Positions 1 through 11,600 of a stretch of DNA of 64,000 nt are shown here, in pieces. How positions within the stretch are numbered: position 1 is the first letter of the stretch; each line of letters opens with the position of its first letter. Both the position numbers and the translations under genes were made by a program. The notes under the pieces were generated by a model that saw nothing but the letters and a program-made list of their open reading frames with translations, did no database searches and had not been told where the DNA came from. Origin of the DNA: Limanda limanda (Eukaryota > Chordata > Actinopteri > Pleuronectiformes > Pleuronectidae); contig NC_083639.1 in the NCBI RefSeq assembly GCF_963576545.1, positions 22,476,118-22,540,117 on the forward strand, in the 5' to 3' direction.

Positions 1-1469
1 TGATTCAACACCCACCCACACACTCAGTTGTCACTTCCTGAAATGTGGCCAAAAAGAGACGGAAATGAAGTGTTATATATTCAGATGGATAACGGTAGCT
101 CAGCCTGCTTTGGAGATGAGCCTGCTCAAATAATACATATATCATTTTCCATCCAACATGCAAAAATACTCATCCAGACTCTAATAAAGTAAGCTGGGTA
201 TTTCCCTTGGGCTGTTTCAGTCCTGTGACATACGTTGAATTACTTGGTCCATCGCAGTGTGAAGAGGCATTGAACTTCATAGTCCTCAGAGAATGATGAA
301 ATAAGCATTTTACTTAGCATTGTATTAAGACATGTGACCACTGATCTCCAAATGTGTAGCGTGTCTGACGATCAATCAGCTGTACCCAAATGGATAAATA
401 TCCAAATAATGTTTTGTCATAACAACATTGCTGACTGTTTCAGTGAAGACATTTGTGCAAACTGGCATTAAATAGACACATACTTCAATTTGCAAATATT
501 CAATCCGACTCTGCCTTAACAAATGTGAGTAAGCCTGAAACTGTGCGTCCCTTCTGCAGGAGTGCAGCTATGTAAAGACAGAAAACTTGTATGGTAGGAG
601 GTGTCTCGTTACCATGTCAACACTAACCATGCTCTCAGCAGATCAGCCTGCAGTTGCCTTGGAGACCAGCAAGAGTCTGTTGCAGGGAAAAGATATAAAA
701 ACTATTTGTTGTCTTTCAGCAGATGTCATCTGAGAATTGAACAGCCGATCCCACACGATGACATATTGTTCAAAAATGACTGTAGAGCTATGAAACATCA
801 CTTACATCATGTGGTGTCGAGGGTAGGATTATGTTGCTTTATTCATTTGATTAGGAAAAACAAAACACAAATAAGAGTTAAAGCAGCTTTATTAACTATA
901 TATGTTATGATCCATTGCAACATTCAAATGTTTGCTTGAAGCAACAAAACCACTAAAATCATTAAAATCTGCAGTTTCATGTAACTCTGTGGAGCAGTTG
1001 AGGGACTTTACCTATTTGTCTTTTATAGGCTGAAAGCCATAGTCTCACCATACACTATAGAATTAAGAGAAAAGAAAAATATTATGTTAAAGACATTTAT
1101 CTCAGGAGCAGATGGAGACTAAAAGAAAAGTGATTATTGGTCTGATATACAACTTCATATGAAAGCTTATTCCGTATCTGCTGGGAATCTAAAGTTGATA
1201 ACGCAAGGTGTTAGCAAACAATTTCCATTTCATGAAATAAGGTTAAATCTGTATTGTGTGTGCATGATCAAGATATGTATCATATCAAATATGAAATATC
1301 TTATCAATATCAAAAGGTGTAACTACGCTCACAATGTGTATTATAGGAATCATCCTGTAACAGGCCTTTTGAGGCCCCATGCAATATGTGAGAAACCCCT
1401 GGACAACTGTCTCAGGTTTTTGTGATCTTATAATATACTGTCTAACAATAACATTACCATCATATCATC
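1..1469. other. intergenic, no gene recognised
   Basis: Short open frames occur (for example 601-939 and 1159-1425) but have no domain, no codon bias and no splice support. No repeat was recognised by eye. Confidence 0.5.
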
Positions 1470-1657
1470 AGTACTATTAACATCATCTTGCCACTGCACT
1501 TTATCTGCCTATTTTATTTTATTTTATCTTGTGCTTCTGTTTTTTATTCTTTCTACCTCAATAATTTTTATTTTATTCTATTGTATTGTATTTTATTGTA
1601 TTCAAATATACCGGCTGCTATGACAACTTAATTTCCCTTCGGGGATGAATAAAGTAC

Positions 1658-1660
<3 letters not shown>
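1470..1660 (+). mobile_element. LINE-like 3' end ending in an (ATCT)n tail
   Basis: T-rich sequence (TTTTATTTTATTCTATTGTATTG) leads to GGCTGCTATGACAACTTAAT, TTCCCTTCGGGGATGAATAAAGT and then (ATCT)n. This combination is a familiar 3' terminus of a fish non-LTR retrotransposon. Only the tail is present and the clade is not assigned. Confidence 0.6.

Positions 1661-1729
<69 letters not shown>
1657..1729 (+). repeat. (ATCT)n microsatellite
   Basis: About 18 near-perfect tetranucleotide units directly after the LINE-like tail, probably seeded by it. Confidence 0.95.
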
Positions 1730-1737
1730 ATATGCAG

Positions 1738-2315
1738 CTTTCCAGACACAGAATGATGCCCTAACTATGGTGGTGCTGTCATTACACAGGCTATTTGGAC
1801 AAATGTGTGTGTAAAAAGAATGTGTATGTCTTGCCATAAATAATATAAATGATCTATACGAATAGAATCAGAATCAAACTATAAAGATGAAGGTTTTATC
1901 TTATGGTCAATAATACATCGCACTGTACTGTTCAAGAGAAACTGATCATATGTTTTGTTTATTGGCTGAATGTATACTGTGTACGAAATCAATAGTTTTT
2001 CTCATCAAATCCAGCAGCAGTAAATGCAGCCAAATTGTGAAAAGAAATGAGACATTATAATTTCAAAATTAGCTACTGTATGAGTGTAAGCATGTGCAGT
2101 GTGAACTGGTGTACACCTGCTGAATGCAATGGGGGCTGTGGTTGGAGCTTGGAAATTCATCCCAGCCACTCACAGTTCTCGATCTCTGCACGAGAGAGTG
2201 AGAGCTTTGCACATGCAGCCAAGCGGCCACATCAACATTGGCTTTGCTGCGCCCTTCTCTATGTGGGTGTATGAAATACAGTGTGTGGGAGGATGTAGGT
2301 GGATGGGGGAGCGAG
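1738..2315. other. intergenic upstream of the znf831 promoter candidate
   Basis: No gene or repeat recognised. The GC content rises somewhat after 2120 toward the TATA-like box. Overlapping short frames on both strands between 2047 and 2350 show no domain. Confidence 0.4.
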
Positions 2316-2396
2316 TATTTAAGTGAGCCAGAAGACAGGTACTGGCTCAAACTGTTGATGGTAAAGTCAGTAATTCATCCAACGTGACTGTTGAAG
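2316..2396 (+). promoter_or_regulatory. znf831: candidate znf831 promoter and non-coding first exon
   Basis: TATTTAAG at 2316-2323 is a TATA-like box. About 75 nt downstream, GTTGAAG|GTAAGCC (GT at 2397-2398) is a near-consensus donor. A start near 2347 would give an untranslated exon of about 50 nt splicing to 4393. Another strong donor, CAAGACG|GTAAGTG at 2909, could end an alternative or second leader exon. This is inference from signals only; no transcript evidence is available. Confidence 0.35.
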
Positions 2397-2456
2397 GTAA
2401 GCCTGCCTCTGTCACTGCACTTCCTCAAACAAAAGCCACTTTAACTTCTGCACAGC

Positions 2457-2458
<2 letters not shown>

Positions 2459-2522
<64 letters not shown>
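2459..2522 (+). repeat. (TG)32 microsatellite
   Basis: Uninterrupted TG dinucleotide run. It lies about 60 nt inside the predicted first znf831 intron and gives rise to spurious poly-Cys-Val and poly-Thr-His frames. Confidence 0.97.
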
Positions 2523-2524
<2 letters not shown>

Positions 2525-2909
2525 TTCAATCCTTTCATCTGTGCTCAGGGCCTCTGGTCTCTTCCACTCCTCCAGATCACTCTGTGTTTTCAACTTGTCC
2601 TCCGGAAGTCTTTGTCTCACAGCCACCACCCCCCCCTCAGCCACCCAGCCAGCCCTTCTCCTTCCCTCACTCTCCTCCTCTTTGCCTCAGCACTTTCATA
2701 GTGCATCTTTTCTCTCATTTGCATTTGTTCAGCTTCCTTGTGACAGTTCATGTCAAAAGAGCTGTGTGAGAATATCAGATGGGAGAGAGCCGCACGGCCT
2801 GGATGACGGAACAGATTAAACCCAGCAGGTACTCTGAAGATGGGGCTGCTCAGGTACAAGACTGGATAAGCTGGATTATTGTAACTGATTCAAGTCAAAA
2901 GCAAGACGG

Positions 2910-4392
2910 TAAGTGATTTTAATATCTATCTAAACATCTGCCCTTGACTTTCGTCCTAGTTACAGCATGTTCTGGTTTCTTGTAATGTTAATCATAACAA
3001 CAATTTGTGATGGCAACAGATTGTTTCCTCTTTTCAAAGGCACCCTTTAAAAAGTCAGAGCAACTAGGGGAAATGAGTTGAATAGAGTAGATAAAATAAA
3101 ACAAGACACAGATTTTAATTGGAGTTAGTGCTGCAAGAAATCGGAGAATCTTAAATGTCTTATTTTTTGTCAACATTTTGATGCTTGTCAATTTTCCATT
3201 GTACAAGAAGCAGATGTATTCCAGTGCAGTTTAAATTCTTTTTGAACCTATTTAATACAAGACTCACCGTTTTGAAGTGCTTGTAGGTGAAAAGGTCCCT
3301 GGCGTCCCAGCATGTAAACCAATATGACATATTTACATAGCTATAAGGAAGTGAAAGCACATTACAGAAAGAGGGCAGATCTGCAGAGTAAATAATGTTA
3401 AAAAAAAAAATTGAAACGATCTGACACAGTGCTTCTCGTTTTCATCGAGAACTGAACTTGAATAGGAGCAAACTTTCCTGGGTATAACAGCACCACAAAC
3501 ACTGTCTAACGTGGGCGTGCTCATGCTGTACAGCTCACAAAGACTATGCTCCGTGCCATCGTGACTTTGTGGGTGAATTATGCAAATTCATCATACATGT
3601 AGACGCAGCATCACAGCAAGAGAAAATGAAATTTGCTCACCCTGAGATAAGGTTGTTCATGTAGTTTGGCTTCACGCTTTGATTCTGCATAAATATGACG
3701 ATCTGTCACAAGACAAAGCTGCTAAATGCTACGGTGAATCAAGGGTTGTGCCATGTAATTGCTGCAGACTGGTGACAGAGGCAGGAGCTAATGTCAGCAG
3801 ACACGTTTCATTTGGAAAGATAAAGCCTCTGATATGAGTATCTGATCTCCCTCCCTCAGCCCTCTCCTGGTGTGAGTCACTCTCCTACATCACCCCCTGC
3901 TTCTCTCCTCACATTTCTCTCCATGTTTTTGTCTCATCTATCTCCACTGCCTGCGTACAAAACCTATCCTCAGAGTTGTGTCTCTACACCACCTGCTCTT
4001 CAAATGAAACAGCAGAGATTCAATTGATTCTACTTGTCTCTTTGCTTGGTAGCCCTGGGTATTGTTACTCATCGCACCATTATGACTCAGATCTAGATGT
4101 GTTTTTGTTTACGTGCTGTTATGGAAAAATTCATCTCCCTGGATTTTATCAGCATGCAAAAACCAGACTGGATTAATTCCTTAATTGGCCATCTGTCCTA
4201 AACGTACATATCAATAATCATGAATTGCTTTGGCACATTCATTATCTGTTTCAATGGTACAATAAGAAAATATTCTTCAGGAAATACGTCTAATTTCTCC
4301 TTATAAAATTAAAGCCAAACATCCTTGCTCAGATACACAGATCTACCAGTTGTAAGCAAAGCTGAGGTCTAATGAAAACTCTTATCTTACAG
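2910..4392. other. znf831 5' intron region, nothing recognised
   Basis: Unannotated sequence up to the acceptor at 4391-4392. It includes a pyrimidine-rich stretch at 3848-3950 and an A10 run near 3400. No coding exon or repeat could be supported. Confidence 0.4.
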
Positions 4393-4440
4393 GTAATTAG
4401 AGACCTGGCACTGGTACATCACGACAGCAGCAGTGTTACC
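4393..4440 (+). other. znf831: znf831 5' UTR part of the first coding exon
   Basis: This is the 48 bases between the acceptor AG (4391-4392) and the ATG at 4441. They are in frame with the CDS without a stop, which makes the upstream in-frame ATG at 4372 misleading: it lies on the intron side of the acceptor. The A at -3 and G at +4 around ATG 4441 fit a good initiation context. Confidence 0.6.
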
Positions 4441-7400
4441 ATGGAGACTGGCAAGCCAGTATGTGCTCCAGTGCACATCAGCTCAGCTGCAGCGCAGACA
4501 GAGAAAAGGATGGATGTCCAGGCCCCGCTGACGGCTGTTTACATCCACACAGTGCCTGCTCTACCAGCGCAGCCTTTACGGGAACCGGCCACGCTCCATC
4601 TGGCCATGCCGCCGCTCTACTCCAAGGAGAACCTTCGCTTTCTGACACTCCACATTGCCGGTGGGCTGCATTCTTCGCCAGGGCTGAGTCCGGCAGCTGC
4701 TGCTCCTACAGCCAGACCCAAATCAGCAGGGAAGCATGTGTGTCCTCACTGCGGACGGGACTGTATGAAGCCCAGTGTGCTGGAGAAACATCTCCGCTGC
4801 CACACAGGGGAGCGGCCCTACCCCTGCACCACCTGCGGAGTTTCTTTTAAGACTCAGAGCAACCTCTACAAGCATAAGCGTACTCAGGCACATGCCCGCC
4901 TCTCATCCGAGTCAGAGCAGAGCAGCCTGGGCAGCCTAGACAGCATGTCCAGCTCAAGAGAGACTCATTCCTCCAGTGTTTCTCTGGATGAGCACAGTGA
5001 GGAGACGGGCAGCATGGAGAAGGATGCCACACTACCTGCTGCTGAGATTACCTGTCCAGCCAATACTACAGAGGTCTTCTCTGTAACGACACTGGGCTCC
5101 GTCTGTGAGCAGAGAGCCTTGGCCCCTGCAAGTCATAAAACAGATTCAAATGAAAGTGCAAAGGTAAGAAAAGTAGAGGAGAACCTGAGAGTGGAAAAAG
5201 AACAATCTCCTTCGACTGTTGGTCGACATCTTCCGCTTCAGAGACAAAAGGCCACTGTGTTCTCCAAGCAGTGGGAGAGGTCAGTATCCAGAGGGAAATC
5301 ACAGAACCACGAGAGCACAGACTCAGGTTTCAGCGAGAGCAGTGACCACTACCCGAGCCCTGGGAGTGTTTTACACGGCCACAGTCTGGATTCTCTTACT
5401 GAATCTAATAAAGAGCATCTTGAGGAAACAAAAAACACACACACGTCTTCAGAACCAGACCGAGGTGCAAGGGAGCAGGAGCAGAAGACACTGGAGGAGC
5501 GCATATCTAAGCTGATATCGGAGAATACAGCTGTTGTGGAGGACAAACAGCTGGAGAATGTAAGGCCTCGGAAGACTGGTCTTTCAAAGCAGGGTAGCAT
5601 CGACCTTCCTTTGCCATACACGTACAAGGACTCCTTTCACTTTGACATGAAGATCAGTAGGACTCCCAATGTTGGGTTGCAAAGAAACAGGAAGCCTGGA
5701 CTGTACTGCTCTGTGCCCACTCAGCAGTCAACCACCGTGGAGCACGGCCCCTTGACCCGGAGCAACTCCCTCCCCTTCAGCGTCACGCTCCTGCAGCCTG
5801 AGGGGAGCAGCTCAGCCTCTTCCGATCAGAGCAATTATGAATCACTGGTTTGCAGGGGAAGCTCAGGCCAGATCAACCCAGCAGGTTTTGCCATAAAGCC
5901 TGTGAACCAACAGTCATCCACCCACCGGCCACTGGTCAGACAGACAGCCGTAGACTGCAACCACGCAACAGACGGTCTCTTTATGAATTCATCTGTGGAG
6001 GAGGCGAGCATGGGCAGTCTCAGCTGCGATGGGGACATTTGTGGAGAGCCAAGCAACAGAAAGTTCCGGAGGAAGAAAGCTCAGAAGTTTGCCTACGACA
6101 AGTGGTACATGTACGGGGGCGGGACATTTACGAAGCTCTACAACACAGAGAAAGATGGTGATAAGAGTGTTGTCAAAGGCAGGAAATGTGTCAACGCAGA
6201 GCACGAGGCACCACAAAAAAAGCTTTCATCAGCTCATAAGGAGACAGTCACAACAGGCTCAGCCATAAACATCCCAAGCAGTAGGGCAACAGTGTGCCAT
6301 CCAGGCTTCCCTCCTGCCAAGACGTCCCTCAGCTCTACTGTGGATGTCAATGTAAGAACGACCCAGCTTTATTCACCGTGCAGCTCTGTCAAGACTCCAA
6401 TCCGGAGAAACCTGTCTTTGTCAATACTGCCTTTACCCTCAGTTGGACCATTGGTTAGCCACCAAGCAGACAGCATGAGCAGCTCAGGGGCCGGGCCTCA
6501 AGAAAAACACACTGATTCCACCTCGGAGCTCTGTAGAGCCCATGTTCCCTCTGACAGGAAAAAGCAGAGAACGGACGATGAATCAATTTGCCAACTTGCG
6601 ATGGAGACCGCCCAAAACACGCTGAGTTACCCCCCTCCCTCTGTGACCGGCAGTGCACTTCGGCAGGATGCACCCTTCAGTTATGTCAACCTCCAAAAAA
6701 AACAAAAACACACTCAACTCAAAGGAGCTCTCTTCACACCATGCATGATCAATGCAAATGCACAATCGGTTAGCACCCTGCCTCCCACTTCCCCCCCCTC
6801 AGCTGTCAAGACCAGCTTCCTGCCCATGTACCAGCTCAAGTTGCCTAACGCTGGGGAACATGATTCAAATACTTCACTGCATGTTGTGGATAAACCGACA
6901 GTAACCGGTGGCGGCACCTTCACCTCTCCTACACCCTCTTCTAAAACTGAGCAAACCTCACCTTCAGTCACAGCTCCTGAAATCAAATTAAGTGATCCTG
7001 TCACGTCAGTATTGATGCAAACTGGTGATTCCAAAAAGACGAATGCTCTTAATTCCACACAAGCCCAGCTTTTCTTGCCTTGCACAGCTGCAACATTTTG
7101 TCAAGCTGAAACATCAAGATTCAATGAGAATATGAGATCTAGTCTCCCTGTGGTGCACAGGCAATTTGCAGCAACCACAATAACCACAGCCTGCCTTCAT
7201 GATTACCAGGAAGGATTATGCAGCACATTAATACAGCCATCGAAATCTGCACCTGTGCAGTTACCCTCACCTGTTGCACCTGTGGTTGCAAACTTCCCTG
7301 CTAAACCCTCCATAAGCACAGAAAACAATCAGGCATCTGCTACTTCCAGTACAACTATCTCACAGTGTCAGCTTAACTCTAACCTTCCTCTGTCACACTT

Positions 7401-8617
7401 ACAGTTCTTGCCTGAATCAGACCAGTCGAACTTTGTAAATAGAGCATTTACTGACCCAAACACCCCAAAAGTACCATGTCACATTGTACCGTTTGACCAG
7501 GTACAACCAGCAGGTCAGAATGTGTTTCATGTTCACACAGCAGATCTCCAGATCTGCCTCCAGATCATATCCGACGAGCAGCTGGCTCTCATTGAACCGC
7601 AGATTGAGCGTGATGAGGATAGCAGCCTCTCACAGGGACGTGACATGGAAGCACAGGCCGCAGAAGTGATCCAGAATAAAGCTCAAAGCTCTGCAGCCAC
7701 GGAAAGAAGCAATGAGGGAACGGACCATCGACTGCAGGGACATCAAAAGGAGTTGGACCAAAATGAATCTTTATCCACACTTAATGTGGAGAGAATAAAA
7801 CCTCCACTGACTGCCCACATGACTGAACACAGAAATTCCAGACAGGTTACACTATCAGCTGAACCTAAGCCCCCTGAAGCTCCAGGCTTGACATTACACC
7901 CACACAAATGCAGTCATGTAAACACGGCCACGGAGACTCTGAGCTTTGCGAGTGATGTTATGTCAACTGCTGCTGTACGGTCAGGAAGAAACCAAACTTC
8001 AGAGGAGGAACGTGCCCTTTCTCTGAACTCCTTTCCTGAAGAGCAACCTTTCCTGGGCAGCAGGGTCAGTCAAGGTGGACTGGTCGTGCAAACACTCTCT
8101 GGTCTTTCTCCCAATTCAGTAAATCAGAATAGGAAAAGTGAACTACTGGTCAAACCTAAAAACCAAGGACCCTCATGTGAAGCAAGCAAAACCAAGTGTG
8201 AAGCCTCTGCACACAGAAGCAGCAGGTTAGAAAGTGGAGAAACACCCTGCTCTATGCATGTTGGGTTTGATAAGGCCAGTGCTGATGAACTCTCTGGGTC
8301 ATTGTCTCCATCGTCTATCAATGATTTCAAAGCTCCAAGAAAGTTGAACCCACATGCATCCATCTGCTGCAGCAAACCTTCAGATCCTACAATATCAGAG
8401 ACTGTGGGTCCATCTAAACATGAAAACACAGGCTGTGACGGGGTGGGACCTTCAGACAATTCTGTCACTTTACCGGAAAAGACTCTCTGTGATTCACAGG
8501 ATGTAATCAGCTTAGCCCACTCACAAAAACTGTTTACTTCAGAGTCCTCTAACATTCACGTGGAAAGAACCAAAGACATCCCAGCTGTGCTCACAAGTAT
8601 TCAGAGCCCTACTGCAG
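4441..8617 (+). CDS. znf831: znf831 first coding exon (large, zinc fingers)
   Basis: 4177 nt, 1392 codons plus one base, open throughout. The acceptor TTATCTTACAG ends at 4392, so 4393-4440 is 5' UTR in the same exon. The donor is CTGCAG|GTATATG with GT at 8618-8619. Reading through the donor would add about 31 unrelated residues before a stop at 8710-8712, which is probably intron sequence, although an intron-retention isoform cannot be excluded. A giant first coding exon is the usual ZNF831/HIVEP arrangement. Overlapping ORFs in other frames here are shadows. Confidence 0.95.
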
Positions 8618-11600
8618 GTATATGTTACTATTTTAATCATTTAAATCATGTATATTGTTTAGGATCTGAAGGATACAAATGTAATTGTGTAATTGATTTG
8701 ACACTGTATTAACACATTTTAGATTTAAATCTAAATAACACCAATGAGGGCGAAGGGGTTTAGCGTTAGGGAAGGCGATCCCACCTTAGATTAGATTCAA
8801 CTTTATTGTCATTGCAAATAGTACAAGTACAACAAAATGCAGTTTTACATCTAAACAAAAAGTACAAAAAGAAGATTAAGGTGCTGATGAGGCAATATTA
8901 GCAGGTGAATTTTTGTCTATACATGTGTGTGTGTGTGTGTAGGTTGAGGAAAATTTTGGTTTCAGTGGGAATTGAATCCAGGTGGATTATTATATATAGT
9001 TCCACATAGTCCCTTAATTTTAAGAGAAGGCAGCTTATTTGTACACTTAAATGCAGTGTTGCTCTCACGGACAACTTTCCATCAGAGCAAGATTTCAAGA
9101 CAGTAACCCAATTCCACCACAAGATGGTGGTAAATGATAACTGGTTTGTAAAGTGAAGCCCTCATCTTAACCTCCGAGTATCAAAGAATCACAGTCTAGG
9201 GTGTTTGTCAAAGAACTTAAATACTCAGGGTTAAAACATAGACAAAATATTTAAAAGGCATTTTACTTCAAACCTCACTTTGATGAAATAAAATAAGAAG
9301 TTTCAAAATCCCCCGTGGATTTTCCTCATTCTGATAACATGCAAGCTGCCTCCCAAGCCTTCACAGAGAAAGGTCCTAAAGCATTTGAAATTGTCATTTG
9401 ATCCCCATCAGGGCACAAAACAGGAGTTCACTGAGCTGAGGATTACTGACAACAACAGAGATAAAAAGGTCATGTTGGGTAGCACAGGAAAAAAAGACTG
9501 CCACTTAAAGACATCCATCTTCTGCCTCCTGGCTAAACTGAAACAACAACCTAAGGCGCTGGCATGAGAGAGGGAGAATGTGTGTGGCCATATGTGGCCA
9601 AAATCCTTTCTAAATATTGTCAGAGATAACAGATCTCAATGTGTCTGTCCACTTAATTCAACCAACAACCGGGTATGAACAGTTTGTAGTTGTCCTTTAA
9701 AGAGTTATCACTCACACTGGAGATCAGACACACTCACCGTTAAGTAACATTTCCTGAATTATCGGATCAGCAGATTATCATTAGTTCTGCCAGATTAGTC
9801 TAAGTTTTGCTACTCGACCATGACAGCATTGTTGAAGTCACTTTTAGAAAAACCTTTAGAGAAAGTCCACTCTCCCCTGCTTTAGTTTTCAGGCAAATAA
9901 AAACTGACGTATAAGATGGTGGACTCACCATCCCAAAGATAACGACTGCTTTTTATTTGTTTTGAATCCCCTAGTGATTCTGGAGGGAGACAGCCTGGTG
10001 GGATGTGAAGTCCAGAAGGAGCCACAGAAATGGGGACATGGAGGTATACCTGGACAGTCAGACTGCACAGACTGGAGGCCAAAACTGAGCCAAGAGGCCA
10101 GAGAGACAACCTACCAAGGAATAGATGGGCAGAGTGATGGAGGAGTGATGAGGGAGGATAAGAACGGAATAACCAAAGCAGACATGGTCCCTGGACAGTT
10201 GACCAACACAGAGTCAAACTGCAGATACACAGCTTTACCAGACATGACAGAGTTAGAGGTGAGATTGAACTTTTTCATTGGTTGCATGTTTATTCGACAT
10301 ATCTGTTTATCTGGCTTTTTCAGTGTTAAAGTGTAACTGCACTTAAATTCTGTTGACTGCCTCTCTTCAAGCATATTAGGGAAATTAAGAGGAAGGTAGC
10401 AGTGCGTGCAAGAATGTGTGGCTATGTAAGCTGTGTCTTAATTCTGCATTTGAAGACCGATTGCGTCACAGCAGCCCGACTAGACTGTCCCATTTGGAAG
10501 GCTTCTTGAAATGCGGCCATCAAATGGTTCCCGGCCCAATTCTATCCCAAGATTCATTGCACTCCAGTAACAAACTTTTTTAAAGAGCTATTGGCTCTGA
10601 CAAACAATGAGATGTCCACTGCTTCAGTATCACACTACAACTCAACAGAATAGATAACATTAAAACTCTCTCGCTGTGTCAAACTTCAGCTTGAGCTTGT
10701 GACGGCGATCCCAGAAAGCTGCAGTTGACCAGACTGTCTCATTTCGTTTCAGCCTTTGCAGTCTATGAAGACCATCTTCTTCGTGGGCCAGGTAGACAGT
10801 GTCCTCTGAAGGATGCAGTCCCTGAATTGAGACACAGTGGGCTGACTGACCACGGTCCGGTAATATGGACAGTCAGGACAGTCAAGTCCTATGAGAGAGT
10901 CGCTGTGTGAATACCTGGGTTGAGCTGAGCTAGTGGCTCTGCAAAGAGAGGCCTTCTGCTGTTTTGTTGTGTGTAAGATAGTGTTATAGCCCACTAATGC
11001 TCCTCATCATCTCTAAAAAAGACCAATAACCTCTGAATATAGTAATATAGAACAGTAATCTGTGGCCCCATGCCCTTAATGCCACTGCAGATATATATAT
11101 ATATATATACACAGTATTTAAATGACACAAGCTCTGTCAGTGGCACTAAATGGTATAAACTTCCTGTGTGCTATGGTCATTGTTTCAGTATTACAGCCTG
11201 CTGCTCGTTCAAACTTAATGAGTAATTGCTTGCCCATGTCAAAATTATACAATAATTCATCACAATGGATATAATAAATATGTAATTTATTTCCCTGTAC
11301 AGGATCATGTCAGTCTGATAATAATTGTCTTTTTTTCCCTCAAAAACATTTGAATACATTTTCAGTCAACAGCATTGAAAAGAGTTTAACTGAAAGTTTT
11401 ATTCCAGTTTTATTTTTTGATTCATAGCCTCTTTAAATGTTCTGTTTTTCTGGTTGGAAACATTGTTGGCAGAACTGCAGTGAAACCAGGCCAGAACCTA
11501 CAGAAAGAAGAGAAAAAAGCATATGGTCAGATCTTGCGAGAGTGTGTTACCCAGACAGAAACACTTCTCAAACTGCCTGTGAAATGATAAATCAGTGTCA

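Noticed and set aside
1657..1729. Tandem array considered as a CRISPR-like or satellite array
   Set aside because: Simple (ATCT)n without spacers.
2441..2819. Open frames rich in Cys-Val or Thr-His
   Set aside because: Products of the (TG)n microsatellite.
4372..4440. Upstream in-frame ATG that would lengthen znf831 by 23 residues
   Set aside because: A good acceptor (TTATCTTACAG) lies between it and the METGKP start, so the ATG is probably intronic.
8124..8555. 143-codon minus-strand frame
   Set aside because: Lies wholly antisense within the znf831 coding exon; a shadow of that exon's composition.
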